Shown: one piece after another, positions 11,559-21,232 of the stretch
Layout: each line of letters starts with the position of its first letter
Numbering within the stretch: the stretch's first letter is position 1
Origin: Bradyrhizobium sacchari
Lineage (GTDB): Bacteria; Pseudomonadota; Alphaproteobacteria; Rhizobiales; Xanthobacteraceae
Direction of reading: 5' to 3'
Assembly: GCF_002068095.1 (NCBI RefSeq)
Contig: NZ_LWIG01000002.1
Coordinates: 69,288-125,442, forward strand
Length of the DNA stretch: 56,155 nt
Position numbers and translations under genes: made by a program
The notes under the pieces: model-generated
The model's input: only the letters and a program-made list of their open reading frames with translations
What the model was told of the DNA's origin: nothing
Database searches by the model: none

Positions 11559-13633
11559 GGCGCCCCCGCGAAGGCGAGCACGGAGCGCGGCGGCGCCTTG
11601 CTGTCGCTTCCGGACGGGAAGTCGATGGTGTTCAGCTTGGCATCCGTCGTGTTCAGGATCTGCTGCCAGCTCTTGTATTCGGACATGTTGGGCAATTTGA
11701 ATGCGATCTCTTCGGGCGCGGCGTTCAATACGATAAAGATCGCGGCGCTGCCGGGTTCCATCGGCCCCATCACATAGGAGAGAAACCGCCCATCCGGGAA
11801 CGTCCAGTCGCTTTCCGTCATCTCGTTGCCTTCGGGCGTCAGCCACAATGCGCCGTAGGAAACACCGTCCTTGGGGCGGCCGTCGAGCCAGCGATGGCTG
11901 CGAAGCTGCGAGAAGCGGCGGCGGATGTCGGCGAGGTCGGCGACGAAGTCGACCATGTCCTCGCCCTCCTTGCCGAGATTGTCCCAGGCGATCCAGCCGA
12001 CCTCGTTGTCCTGGCAATAGGCGTTGTTGTTGCCTGATTGTGAGTTGCCGACTTCGTCTCCCGCGAGAATCAGCGGAATGCCCTGGGCCAGCATCAGGCA
12101 GGCCAGCACGTTCCTGCGAAGCTGCCGGCGCAGGGCGAGGATTGTCGGATCGTCGGTCGGGCCCTCGACACCGCAATTGTTGCTGTGGTTGTCGTTGGAG
12201 CCGTCCCGATTGTCCTCGCCATTGGCCTCGTTGTGCTTCTCGTTGTAGCTGAAGAGGTCGGCCAGCGTGAAGCCGTCATGCACCGTGATGTGGTTGATGC
12301 TGGCGCGCGGCCGCCTGCCGTCGTGGTTGAACAGGTCGGACGACGCCGTCATGCGGCTGGAGATGTCGCCGATCAGGCTGCCTTCGCCGCTCCAGTAACG
12401 GCGCATGGCGCTGCGATAGCGGTCGTTCCATTCCGACCATTGCGAGGGGAATGCCCCGACCTGATAGCCGCCGAGGCCGAGGTCCCAAGGCTCGGCGACG
12501 AGCTTCACGGCGGCCAGCACAGGATCCTGCCGGATCGCGGTCAGAAACGATATGCCGCGATCAAAGCCGTTCGGCCCGCGCGCGAGCGTGGTGGCGAGGT
12601 CGAAGCGGAAGCCGTCGACATGGCAGACCTCGACCCAGTAGCGCAGGGAATCCATCACCATCTGCAGCACGCGCGGATGGGTGAGGTTCACCGACGAGCC
12701 GCAGCCGGTGAAGTCGTCGTAATAGCGCGGGTTCTCGCGGTTGAGCCAGTAATAGGAGGCATTGTCGATGCCGCGATAGCACAGCGTCGGGCCGAGGTGA
12801 TTGCCCTCGGCGGTGTGGTTGTAGACGACGTCGAGCATCACCTCGATGCCGGCATCGTGCAGGCGCGCCACCGTGGTGCGGAAGGAATCGAGCGCGTTGT
12901 CCTGGGCGTAGCGCGGCTCCGGCGCGAAGAAGGACAGCGTGTTGTAGCCCCAGTAATTGGCGAGCTTCTTTTCGACCAGGATGCGGTCGTCGACGAAGCT
13001 GTGGACCGGTAAGAGCTCGATCGTGGTGACGCCGAGCTTCTTCAAATGCTCGATCATCGCCGGCGAAGACAGGCCGCCATAGGTGCCGCGCAAATTCGGC
13101 GGCACGTCGTCACGCTTCTGCGTCAGGCCCTTGACATGGGCCTCGTAGATGATCGTGTCTTCCCAGGGGATGTTCGGCCGGATCTCGCGCCGGCCCCAGT
13201 TGAAGGTCTCGTCGACCACGACGGCCTTGGGCATGCCTCGGGCATTGTCGCGCCGGTCGAACGACAGGTCTTCGCGCGGCGAGCCCGTGCGGTAGGCGAA
13301 ATGTGCGTCGCTCCAGACCAGCCGGCCCGCGAGCCGCTTCGCATAGGGGTCGAGCAGCAACTTGTTGGCGTTGAAGCGGTGGCCGTGCTCGGGCTCGTAG
13401 GGACCGTGCACCCGGTAGCCGTAGAGCTGGCCGGGCGAGACGTCATTGAGATAGCCGTGCCAGACGTCCTCGGTCCTTTCAGGCAATTCGATGCGCTCGA
13501 GCTCGCGGCGGCCCTGGGTGTCGAACAGGCACAGCTCGACCTTCTGCGCATTGGCGGAGAACAGCGCAAAATTGGTGCCGCGTCCGTCCCAGCTTGCGCC
13601 GAGGCGTGCGGGCGATCCGGCGGTCAGGCGCAT
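11555..13633 (-). CDS. glgX: Glycogen debranching enzyme GlgX
   Basis: GH13 isoamylase-type enzyme cleaving alpha-1,6 branches to release linear maltooligosaccharides, the substrates of TreY. 692 aa. CBM48-like N-terminus (GTNFALFSANAQKVELCLFD), then the barrel with DGFRFDLATTLAR (nucleophile), KLVAEPWDLGLGGYQVG (acid/base Glu) and ITVHDGFTLADLFSYNEKHN (third Asp), all intact. The stop overlaps the treZ ATG; the start is 3 bp after the glgB stop. Central member of the six-gene operon. Confidence 0.97.
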   Translation of the reverse strand: MRLTAGSPARLGASWDGRGTNFALFSANAQKVELCLFDTQGRRELERIELPERTEDVWHGYLNDVSPGQLYGYRVHGPYEPEHGHRFNANKLLLDPYAKRLAGRLVWSDAHFAYRTGSPREDLSFDRRDNARGMPKAVVVDETFNWGRREIRPNIPWEDTIIYEAHVKGLTQKRDDVPPNLRGTYGGLSSPAMIEHLKKLGVTTIELLPVHSFVDDRILVEKKLANYWGYNTLSFFAPEPRYAQDNALDSFRTTVARLHDAGIEVMLDVVYNHTAEGNHLGPTLCYRGIDNASYYWLNRENPRYYDDFTGCGSSVNLTHPRVLQMVMDSLRYWVEVCHVDGFRFDLATTLARGPNGFDRGISFLTAIRQDPVLAAVKLVAEPWDLGLGGYQVGAFPSQWSEWNDRYRSAMRRYWSGEGSLIGDISSRMTASSDLFNHDGRRPRASINHITVHDGFTLADLFSYNEKHNEANGEDNRDGSNDNHSNNCGVEGPTDDPTILALRRQLRRNVLACLMLAQGIPLILAGDEVGNSQSGNNNAYCQDNEVGWIAWDNLGKEGEDMVDFVADLADIRRRFSQLRSHRWLDGRPKDGVSYGALWLTPEGNEMTESDWTFPDGRFLSYVMGPMEPGSAAIFIVLNAAPEEIAFKLPNMSEYKSWQQILNTTDAKLNTIDFPSGSDSKAPPRSVLAFAGAP

Positions 13634-13636
13634 ATG

Positions 13637-15784
13637 TCAGCTTTCCGGAACGAGGAAGATCGCGGCGAGCGGCGGAATGGTGAGGCGGAGCTCGGGCGTC
13701 TTGCCGTCAACGGTCTGGACCTCGCCGATGTTCCCGACATTGCTGCCGCCATAATGGGCGGAGTCGGAATTGAGCACCTCTTTCCACTTGCCGGGCAAGG
13801 GCACGCGAACGCGATAGTTGCGATAGACATTGGGGGAGAAGTTGACGATGACGAGGCACCGCGCGTGCTCGTCGAAGCCCTTGCGCAGCCAAGCGAACAC
13901 GTTGCGGTTGGCGTCGTCCGTGATCAGCCATTCGAAGCCGGCCTGGTCGCAGTCCATCTGATGCAGTGCCGGCACCGCGCGATAGAGCCGGTTGAGGTCG
14001 CGGATCAGCGCCTGGATGCCCGAATGGACCTTGTATTCGAGCAGGTGCCAGTCGAGCGACTGGTCGTGATTCCATTCGCGGCTCTGCGCGATCTCGGCGC
14101 CCATGAACAGCAGCTTCTTGCCGGGGTGGCCGAACATGAAGCTGTAATAGGCCCGCAAATTCGCAAAGCGCTGCCATTCGTCGCCGGGCATGCGGCCGAG
14201 GATCGAGCGTTTGCCGTGCACGACCTCGTCGTGCGACAGCGGCAGGATGAAGTTCTCCGAGAAGGCGTAGTGCAGGCCGAACAGGATCTCGCCGTGATGA
14301 TGCTTGCGGTGGATCGGATCCTTGCTGATGTAGTTCAGCGTGTCGTGCATCCAGCCCATGTTCCACTTGTAGCCGAAGCCGAGCCCGCCGAATTCGACGG
14401 GGCGCGACACCTGCGGCCATGCGGTGGATTCTTCGGCCGCCGTCGTGGCCTGCGGGAAGCGCGCGAACAGCTCGGTGTTGAAACGGCGCAGGAAGTTGAT
14501 CGCTTCGATGTTTTCGCGGCCGCCATACTGGTTCGGAATCCACGCCCCGGGCGGCCGGCTGTAGTCGAGATAGAGCATCGACGCTACCGCATCGACGCGC
14601 AGGCCGTCGATGGCATAGCGCTCGAGCCAGAACAGCGCATTCGACACCAGGAAGTTCGTCACTTCGGTGCGGCCGTAATTGTAGATCAGCGTGCCCCAGT
14701 CGAGGTGGCGGCCCTGGAGCGGGTTGGCGTGTTCATAGAGTGCCGTACCGTCGAAACTGCCGAGCCCGTGCGGATCGTCGGGGAAATGGCCGGGCACCCA
14801 GTCGAGCAGCACGCCGATGCCTTCGCGGTGGCAGGCATCGACCAGCGCGGCGAAATCCTCGGGGCTTCCGAACCTGCTGGTCGGAGCGTAGAGGCCGGTC
14901 GGCTGATAGCCCCATGAGCCGTCGAAAGGATGCTCGCTGACGGGCAGGAATTCGAGATGCGTGAACCCCATGTCGCGGGCATAGGCCGGCAATTGCTCGG
15001 CCAGCTCGCGATAGGTGAGCCATTCATTGTTGCCCTTGCGCCGCCACGAGCCGAGATGGACCTCGTAGATCGACATCGGTGCCGACAGCGCGTTGATGCC
15101 GTCGGGCGCGGAGCGCGGCCGCGGCAGATGCGCCTCGTCGAACACGATCGAGGCGGTCTTCGGCCGCACCTCGCTCGCAAACGCGAGCGGATCGGATTTC
15201 AGCGGCAGCAGATGGCCGTGCGGGCCGATGATCTCGAACTTGTAGTGATCGCCGATCTTCGCATGCGGGATGAAGAGCTCCCAGTACCCGCTGCCGCGCA
15301 CCCGCATCGGATGACGCCGCCCGTCCCAGAAGTTGAAATCGCCGACCACGGATACGCGCCGCGCATTCGGCGCCAGCACCACGAAGCCGATGCCGTCGAC
15401 GCCATCGAGCCGCATCGGGTGCGCACCGAGCTTGTCGTAGAGGCGCTGGTGCGTGCCTTCACCGAGCAGGTAGAGGTCGAAATCGGTCAGGATCGGCGGG
15501 AAGCGGTAGGCATCCTCGAACTCGACGACGTTGTTGCCGAATTTCGCGCGCAGCTGGTAGTGCTTCGAGCCGTTGGGCAGGGCGCCGATGAACAGGCCGG
15601 AGTCATGAACGCGGTCGAGCGGCGCGATCTCGCCATGCTCGCCGACCGCCTCGACATTGGAGGCCTCGGGCAGGAAGGCACGGACCACGCTCTTGCCGCC
15701 CTCGGGATGCAGCCCGAGATAGTGGAACGGGTCGGAGTGGCGGCCCTCGATGATCGCGTAGGCTTCGGCTGGCAGTTTAGGCAT
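13637..15784 (-). CDS. glgB: 1,4-alpha-glucan branching enzyme GlgB
   Basis: Introduces alpha-1,6 branches into linear glucan. 715 aa from ATG 15784, preceded by GAGAG and overlapping the treS stop by 8 bp. A GTG at 15802 would add six residues but has no better ribosome site. N-terminal module ([16 protein letters not shown]), CBM48 ([21 protein letters not shown]), then the GH13 barrel with [18 protein letters not shown] (nucleophile), [13 protein letters not shown] (acid/base Glu) and [12 protein letters not shown] (third Asp). Catalytically complete. Placement between treS/mak and glgX matches GlgE-pathway clusters, where GlgB branches GlgE-made glucan. Confidence 0.97.
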   Translation of the reverse strand: MPKLPAEAYAIIEGRHSDPFHYLGLHPEGGKSVVRAFLPEASNVEAVGEHGEIAPLDRVHDSGLFIGALPNGSKHYQLRAKFGNNVVEFEDAYRFPPILTDFDLYLLGEGTHQRLYDKLGAHPMRLDGVDGIGFVVLAPNARRVSVVGDFNFWDGRRHPMRVRGSGYWELFIPHAKIGDHYKFEIIGPHGHLLPLKSDPLAFASEVRPKTASIVFDEAHLPRPRSAPDGINALSAPMSIYEVHLGSWRRKGNNEWLTYRELAEQLPAYARDMGFTHLEFLPVSEHPFDGSWGYQPTGLYAPTSRFGSPEDFAALVDACHREGIGVLLDWVPGHFPDDPHGLGSFDGTALYEHANPLQGRHLDWGTLIYNYGRTEVTNFLVSNALFWLERYAIDGLRVDAVASMLYLDYSRPPGAWIPNQYGGRENIEAINFLRRFNTELFARFPQATTAAEESTAWPQVSRPVEFGGLGFGYKWNMGWMHDTLNYISKDPIHRKHHHGEILFGLHYAFSENFILPLSHDEVVHGKRSILGRMPGDEWQRFANLRAYYSFMFGHPGKKLLFMGAEIAQSREWNHDQSLDWHLLEYKVHSGIQALIRDLNRLYRAVPALHQMDCDQAGFEWLITDDANRNVFAWLRKGFDEHARCLVIVNFSPNVYRNYRVRVPLPGKWKEVLNSDSAHYGGSNVGNIGEVQTVDGKTPELRLTIPPLAAIFLVPES

Positions 15785-18700
15785 GGGCTTCGCTCTCGGC
15801 ACTGGACAGAATGCGAAGCAGTCCGGTCAGCGGCGCATGGAGCCCCTCGGGCCGGTGGGACAGTTCGTACTCTACGTCGTCGAACGCTTGATCAAGCAGG
15901 AAAAACCTTAACAGGCCTTGCGCGACTTGCGGATCTTTGGGCCACAGCCGCCGGTCGGTCATGGCCTCGCGATAGGCGTGCAGGAACGTCGTGGTGGCGC
16001 GTTCGCGCCATTCGCCAAGCGCGGCCGCAAGGCGCTCCTGTTCGTCGGAGGCGCCCGTGAGCGCCCGGTTGAGGGCGACATTAACCGAAAGATCAATCGA
16101 TCGGATCAGGCCGGCGACGTCGCGCGCGGCAGGCAGCTTGCGCCGCTTGTCGGCCAACGGCCGGCGCGGATTGCCGTCGAAATCGATGATGAAGATGTCG
16201 TCCTTCACGATCAGAGTCTGCCCGAGGCGGAAGTCGCCATGATGACGGATGTTCAACCCGCCGATGGCGGAAGGCAATAGTGCATTGAGGTGGTCGGTCA
16301 GGGCCGCGCGCGCTGCGGCGAGCTGGTCGATCAGCGGCCGGTCCGCCTCCCGCAGGCCGTCGCGGCTGTCGGCCAGCTGCTCGAAAACGCGCTCGGCCCG
16401 CGCCTTGAGGTCGGAGACCCAACGCCTGGCGTGTTCGGGTTCGATCGCTTCCGGAGCGAGATTGTCCGGCTTTGCCGCGGCCAGAGCGACATGCAGCTCG
16501 GCAAGCCGCCGGCCGATCTGCGCGATGAAATGCAGGTAGGGTGCCTGCTCCTGGGTGTCGCGGGGCGCCTCGCCCGCGGGCCAGATCCGCTGCTCGTCGA
16601 TATAGCGATCGAGGTAACCGTTGGTCACGGTCCAGCCGTCGCCCTGGTTCTCGACATAGGCATGCAGCACACCGAGCGCGCTGCGCTGATCGTCCTCGAC
16701 CAGCTCGACACTGCCGAGCAGCGCCGGCGTGTTGGCGAAGCGGGCGATTTCGGTGAGGTAGTGACCGATCTCGATCTCGGGACTGGTGCCGCTTTCGAGC
16801 TGCCGATAGATCTTGACGACATATTGATTGTCCACGAGCGCGGTGCTGTTGGACTGCTCGATCGCGCGGATGCGTTCGGGCTCCTTGATGGTGTAGTCGG
16901 CGAACCGGCTGGTCGCCTTGAACTCGAGCCGCAGATCGTTCTCTTCCACCACCAGGTTCTGCGACAGATTGCGCAGGAACAGGCCGATGAAGATCTGATC
17001 GGTTGCAACGTCGAGCAGCGTGCCTTCGCGTGCGCCCTGGCGCACGGCGGCGAGCGCCTTCGGGTTGAAGCGCTCGCGGTCGAAGCGCACCCACTCGATC
17101 TGCAGCGGCAGCACGTAACGTGCCGCCGTGTTCCCCTGCCTGGTCTCGAAGAAGGCGATCCAGGGGCGGTTGTCGCCGATGTCGCAGAACGGCACCGCCG
17201 AGGTCAACGCGGTCTGGATGTGCTTGGGATTGTGATCGGGATACCACCGCGTCCGCGACAGGAATCCGGGCAGCACGTCGCGCTCGAACACGCCGCGCTC
17301 GCGGGCGAGCGAGACCCAGTTCGAATTCACCGGCACGACCAGGGTCTCGAACTCCGGCACCGCGCGCGGCGCCACCGGCTCGGACTTGTCGCGCTCCTGA
17401 AGCTGGAACCAGTAGAAGCCATAGGGCCCCAGCGTGATCATGTAGGGCAATTCGCCGATCGCCGGGAAACGGGTCCGGCCCAGCATCTCCTGCGGGATGC
17501 GGTCCTTCCACGGCGACAGATCGAGCTCGGTCGCCTGCGCCGCGCGCGAGAGATTGGCGACGCACAGAATCACCTCGTCGCGATACTGCCGGACATAGGC
17601 CAGCACGGCGCGATTGGCCGGGCGGATGAAGGTCATGGAGCCGCGCCCGAAAGCGAGCGTCGACTTGCGCACCGAGATCAGCCGCTTGGTGGCGCTGAGC
17701 AGCGACGACAGGCTGCGCGACTGCGCTTCCACGTTCACCGATTCATAGCCGTAGACCGGATCCATGATCAGTGGCGCATAGAGACGCGCGGGGTCGCAGC
17801 GCGAGAAGCCGCCATTGCGGTCCGGGCTCCATTGCATCGGCGTGCGCACGCCGTTGCGGTCGCCGAGATAGATGTTGTCGCCCATCCCGATCTCGTCGCC
17901 GTAATAGATGATCGGCGTGCCCGGGAAGGACAGCAGCAGCGAGTTCATCAGCTCGATCTTGCGGCGGTCGTTGTCCATCAGCGGCGCGAGGCGCCGCCGG
18001 ATGCCGACATTGATGCGGGCGCGCGGGTCGTTGGCGTAGGTGGTCCAGAGATAGTCGCGCTCGACGTCGGTGACCATCTCCAAGGTCAGCTCGTCATGGT
18101 TGCGCAGGAACAGCGCCCATTGGCAGCTCGCCGGAATGTCCGGCGTCTGGCGCAGGATGTCGGTGATCGGAAAGCGGTCCTCCTGCGCGATCGCCATGTA
18201 GATGCGCGGCATCAGCGGGAAGTGATAGGCCATGTGGCATTCGTCGCCGCGGCCGAAATATTCCTGCACGTCCTCCGGCCATTGGTTGGCTTCGGCCAGC
18301 AGCAGCTTGCCCTTGGAATAAGCGTCGAGCTCCTGGCGCAGGCGCTTGATGATGGCGTGCGTCTCGGGGAGGTTCTCGTTCGAGGTGCCTTCCCGTTCGC
18401 AGAGATAGGGAATGGCATCTAGCCGGAAGCCGTCGACGCCGGCATCCAGCCAGCGCTTCATCACCTGGATGATGGCGCTGACTACGCGCGGATTGTCGAA
18501 ATTGAGGTCGGGTTGATGCGAGAAGAATCGGTGCCAGTAGAAGGCGCCGGCCTCCGGATCCCAGGTCCAGTTCGACTTCTCCGTGTCGGTGAAGATGATC
18601 CGGGTGCCCTGGTATTTCTGGTCGGTGTCGCTCCAGACGTACCAGTTGCGGGCGCTCGAGCCCGGATGGCTGCGGCGCGCGCGCTTGAACCATTTGTGCT

Positions 18701-19070
18701 GGTCGGAGGTGTGGTTGACGACGAGCTCGGTGATGACGCGCAGTCCGCGCTTCTGCGCCTCCTGGATGAAGCGTTTGAAGTCCTTCATCGTCCCGAAATC
18801 GGGATTGACGGCGCCGTAGTCGCCGATGTCGTAACCGTCGTCGCGGCCGGGCGAGGGGTAGAACGGCAGCAGCCAGAGCGCGGTGACCCCGAGCTCCTGG
18901 AGATAGGGCAGCTTCTCGGTCAGGCCGGCGAAGTCCCCGATGCCGTCATTGTTGCTGTCGGCAAAGGCCTTGACGTGGAGCTGGTAGATGATGGCGTCCT
19001 TGTACCAGAGCTCATCCACGACGTCGGCAGCCTCGGCCTTCTTGGTATCGACGGAAGACAATACGTTCAT
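15777..19070 (-). CDS. treS: Trehalose synthase-maltokinase fusion (TreS-Mak)
   Basis: Bifunctional 1097-aa protein. The N-terminal half (about residues 20-560) is trehalose synthase, a GH13 maltose/trehalose isomerase, with [11 protein letters not shown] (nucleophile), [13 protein letters not shown] (acid/base Glu) and [12 protein letters not shown] (third Asp). The C-terminal half (about 590-1090) is a maltokinase/Pep2 domain with the kinase-like motifs [10 protein letters not shown] and IIDFDGNP, expected to make maltose-1-phosphate. The fusion therefore converts trehalose to maltose-1-P in one polypeptide. ATG 19070 ([11 protein letters not shown]) was chosen because it lies 11 bp after the glgE stop; an earlier frame start would overlap glgE by 70 bp. 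Separate TreS and Mak are the actinobacterial form; the fusion is known in other bacteria. Confidence 0.95.
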   Translation of the reverse strand: MNVLSSVDTKKAEAADVVDELWYKDAIIYQLHVKAFADSNNDGIGDFAGLTEKLPYLQELGVTALWLLPFYPSPGRDDGYDIGDYGAVNPDFGTMKDFKRFIQEAQKRGLRVITELVVNHTSDQHKWFKRARRSHPGSSARNWYVWSDTDQKYQGTRIIFTDTEKSNWTWDPEAGAFYWHRFFSHQPDLNFDNPRVVSAIIQVMKRWLDAGVDGFRLDAIPYLCEREGTSNENLPETHAIIKRLRQELDAYSKGKLLLAEANQWPEDVQEYFGRGDECHMAYHFPLMPRIYMAIAQEDRFPITDILRQTPDIPASCQWALFLRNHDELTLEMVTDVERDYLWTTYANDPRARINVGIRRRLAPLMDNDRRKIELMNSLLLSFPGTPIIYYGDEIGMGDNIYLGDRNGVRTPMQWSPDRNGGFSRCDPARLYAPLIMDPVYGYESVNVEAQSRSLSSLLSATKRLISVRKSTLAFGRGSMTFIRPANRAVLAYVRQYRDEVILCVANLSRAAQATELDLSPWKDRIPQEMLGRTRFPAIGELPYMITLGPYGFYWFQLQERDKSEPVAPRAVPEFETLVVPVNSNWVSLARERGVFERDVLPGFLSRTRWYPDHNPKHIQTALTSAVPFCDIGDNRPWIAFFETRQGNTAARYVLPLQIEWVRFDRERFNPKALAAVRQGAREGTLLDVATDQIFIGLFLRNLSQNLVVEENDLRLEFKATSRFADYTIKEPERIRAIEQSNSTALVDNQYVVKIYRQLESGTSPEIEIGHYLTEIARFANTPALLGSVELVEDDQRSALGVLHAYVENQGDGWTVTNGYLDRYIDEQRIWPAGEAPRDTQEQAPYLHFIAQIGRRLAELHVALAAAKPDNLAPEAIEPEHARRWVSDLKARAERVFEQLADSRDGLREADRPLIDQLAAARAALTDHLNALLPSAIGGLNIRHHGDFRLGQTLIVKDDIFIIDFDGNPRRPLADKRRKLPAARDVAGLIRSIDLSVNVALNRALTGASDEQERLAAALGEWRERATTTFLHAYREAMTDRRLWPKDPQVAQGLLRFFLLDQAFDDVEYELSHRPEGLHAPLTGLLRILSSAESEAHA

Positions 19071-19081
19071 GGCGTGAACCC

Positions 19082-21028
19082 TTACGCCAGGCAGCGGAAC
19101 AGGAGCGCCGGATCGCGGTCGGGATCGATACGCAACCTGATCCCGCCCCATTCGATGCGGGACTGTTCGCCGGTGAGGAGGTTTTCGAGTGCGGTGACGT
19201 GGCGGCGCTCGCCGCCGACGTCGGTGGTGAGGTCGCCGAACGACAACCAGAATTCGCGCACATGACGGGAGAGCGCAACCACGACGACGACGGTGTTCGC
19301 CGGGTCGGCCGCCTCCTTGGCGAAAGCGATCGTCTCGCCGTCCTCGACGCCGAGGAAGCGCAAGCTTGCTGTCTGCTGCAGCGCCGCGTTGTCGTTGCGG
19401 ATGCGGTTGAGCGCGGCGATGTAGGGCTTGATGTTGCCGGGCTTGTCCCAGTCGCGCGGCTTGATCTGGTATTTTTCGGAATCGAGATATTCCTCACGGC
19501 CGGGCACCGCCTCGTGCTCCAGGAGCTCGAACCCGGCAAAGATGCCGTAATTGCCCGACAACGTCGCCGCCAGCGCGAGCCGCGATTTGAACACCCAGGG
19601 CTCGCCGCTCTGGAGATGATAGGGCAACAGGTCGGCGGTGTTGACGAACAGGTTCGGACGATAGAAGTCCCGCTCGGGATAGGCTGTCAGCTCCCCCAGA
19701 TGCTGCTCCAGCTCTGCCTTCGTCGTGCGCCAGGGAAAGTAGCTGAAGGACTGCGCGAAGCCGAGCTTGGCGAGGCCCTTCATCAGCTTCGGCCGTGCAA
19801 AGGTCTTGGAGAACAGGATCACCTCGGGATGCCGGTGGCGGATGTCAGCGATCAGCCACTCCCAGAACGGCAGCGGCGCGGTGTCGTGATTGTCGATGGC
19901 GAAGATGGTGACGCCATGGTCGATCCAGAACAGCATGGCGTCGCGAAACGCGTTCCACAGCCCGGCTCGATCGACCGAGCCGAAATCGGGGATGACGATG
20001 TCCGAATAGGGTCCGTCCGCCGCCCGCACCGAGCGGTCCGGCCGCCATTTGAACCATTCCGGATGCTGCGTCAGCCAGGGATGGTCCGGCGAGCACTGCA
20101 CCGCGAAATCGAGCGCGAGCTCGAGCCCGTATTCGAGACATGTGGCGACCAGCGCGCGAAAGTCCTCGACCGTGCCGAGCTCGGGATGCAGCGCATCGTG
20201 CCCGCCTTCGGCGGCGCCGATCGCGTAGGGCGAACCCGGATCGCCTTCGCTCGCCACCGGCGCGTCGTTGCGGCCCTTGCGGTGGGTGCGGCCGATCGGG
20301 TGGATCGGCGTGAAGTAGAGCACGTCAAAGCCCATCGCGGCGATATCAGGCACCCGCGCAATGCAGTCGCGGAGCGTGCCGTGCTGGCCGGGGATCTCGC
20401 TCTGGCTGCGCGGCATCATCTGGTACCAGGCGCCGAAGCGCGCTCTGTCGCGATCGATCATCAGCGGGAAGAGCGGCGAGCGCGTCAGGTCGGGCCGCGA
20501 CTGGCTCTCCGCCATGGCTGCGTCAAGCTCGGTCGCCAGCAGCGGGGTCACGTCGCCGGTCTGGAGATAATCCTCGCATCGCTTGATGATGATCGCTGCG
20601 GCGTCCTGCCGCGCGCCATGCGCCTTGGTCAGCAGCGCGGCGCCCTCGATGGCATCGAGGCTGACATCGGCGCCCGTGCGCTGTTTTCGCGCGGTTGCGT
20701 GCGACCAGGTGGCGAACGCGTCGGTCCAGGCTTCGATCGCGTAAACATATCGACCAGGCTCAACGGGCGTGAACGCGCCGGACCAGCGGTCATTGCCGTG
20801 ATGGATCATCGGCTCGCTCTGCCATTCGCGGTCCTGCTCTGCTCGCCAGATCAGCGCGGCGGTGATCACGGCCTCACCGTCGCGGTAGATGTCGGCCCAG
20901 ACCTCGACCCGCTCGCCCGCGATCCGCTTCACGGCGAAGCGGCCGCCGTCGATCAAGGGATAGACGTCTTCGATGAGGAAAGCGCTGCCGGCTGCGGCAC
21001 TCTCGACAGTTTGAATTGTCTTGTTCAC
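19082..21028 (-). CDS. glgE: GlgE-like maltosyltransferase homologue with altered active site
   Basis: Homologue of GlgE (GH13_3), which extends alpha-glucan with maltose-1-phosphate. 648 aa from GTG 21028, where the characteristic IEDVYPLIDGGRFAVKR soon follows. An upstream in-frame ATG at 21220 would place a TATAAT-like promoter inside the gene and its extra residues do not resemble the family. Family landmarks: DFAVQCSPDHPW, GLAKLGFAQSFSYFPWRTTK, NTADLLP, EEYLDSEKYQIKPRDWD. The nucleophile Asp D379 is kept (AIDNHD). The general acid Glu in the usual LAEAFTRP is Lys here (K408, FSKTFARP), at the family's exact 29-residue spacing. The usual RVDNPHTKP reads AIDNHDTAP, and Asn and Lys of the NPPKKY phosphate-contact segment are lost. 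Annotation as active GlgE is therefore doubtful. First gene of the operon. Confidence 0.85.
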   Translation of the reverse strand: MNKTIQTVESAAAGSAFLIEDVYPLIDGGRFAVKRIAGERVEVWADIYRDGEAVITAALIWRAEQDREWQSEPMIHHGNDRWSGAFTPVEPGRYVYAIEAWTDAFATWSHATARKQRTGADVSLDAIEGAALLTKAHGARQDAAAIIIKRCEDYLQTGDVTPLLATELDAAMAESQSRPDLTRSPLFPLMIDRDRARFGAWYQMMPRSQSEIPGQHGTLRDCIARVPDIAAMGFDVLYFTPIHPIGRTHRKGRNDAPVASEGDPGSPYAIGAAEGGHDALHPELGTVEDFRALVATCLEYGLELALDFAVQCSPDHPWLTQHPEWFKWRPDRSVRAADGPYSDIVIPDFGSVDRAGLWNAFRDAMLFWIDHGVTIFAIDNHDTAPLPFWEWLIADIRHRHPEVILFSKTFARPKLMKGLAKLGFAQSFSYFPWRTTKAELEQHLGELTAYPERDFYRPNLFVNTADLLPYHLQSGEPWVFKSRLALAATLSGNYGIFAGFELLEHEAVPGREEYLDSEKYQIKPRDWDKPGNIKPYIAALNRIRNDNAALQQTASLRFLGVEDGETIAFAKEAADPANTVVVVVALSRHVREFWLSFGDLTTDVGGERRHVTALENLLTGEQSRIEWGGIRLRIDPDRDPALLFRCLA

Positions 21029-21091
21029 GGTGATGCCATTGACAAGAAAGCAGGAGCCCGTTTCCCTTGTCGGGAACCCACGCTTGGTACC

Positions 21092-21097
21092 ATTATA
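21092..21097 (-). promoter_or_regulatory. Candidate -10 box for the glgE operon
   Basis: Perfect TATAAT on the minus strand, 64 bp upstream of the GTG at 21028, giving a leader of roughly 55 nt. No convincing -35 at 17 bp spacing. It supports the internal GTG start of glgE. Confidence 0.4.
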
Positions 21098-21099
21098 GA

Positions 21100-21154
21100 A
21101 AGCCGCTTGTGTGTCATTGGTTCCCTCGGGAACGGCGAGCGCAGTTTGCGAGTT
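21100..21154. promoter_or_regulatory. Back-to-back GGAAC boxes between glgE and malQ
   Basis: A 14-bp palindrome GTTCCCTCGGGAAC (21120-21133) contains two outward-facing GGAAC boxes. Minus strand: GGAAC (21120-21124), 16 bp, GCTT (21100-21103), towards glgE. Plus strand: GGAAC (21129-21133), 17 bp, AGTT (21151-21154), towards malQ. Both satisfy the looser GGAAC-N18/19-TT form of the general-stress promoter, though the -10 matches are weak. The palindrome could equally be an operator. Confidence 0.35.
21116..21127 (+). promoter_or_regulatory. Shared 12-mer ATTGGTTCCCTC upstream of malQ
   Basis: The same 12 bases occur upstream of tal-pgi (32790-32801, minus strand) in the same orientation relative to that gene, about 90-110 bp before the start codon in both cases. 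In both it leads into an inverted repeat (CTCGGGAAC here, CTCCCGGGAG there). Confidence 0.35.
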
Positions 21155-21232
21155 ACCCCTGACTAACCTCTTCCGCGACCTCGTTAAAATCCCTGCCCCC
21201 GGCCAAATCATGGCCTGCAAGCTGCGTGCCGA

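Noticed and set aside
21029..21220. N-terminal extension of GlgE to an ATG at 21220
   Set aside because: It would cover the TATAAT and GGAAC sites and its residues do not resemble GlgE; the GTG at 21028 fits the family.
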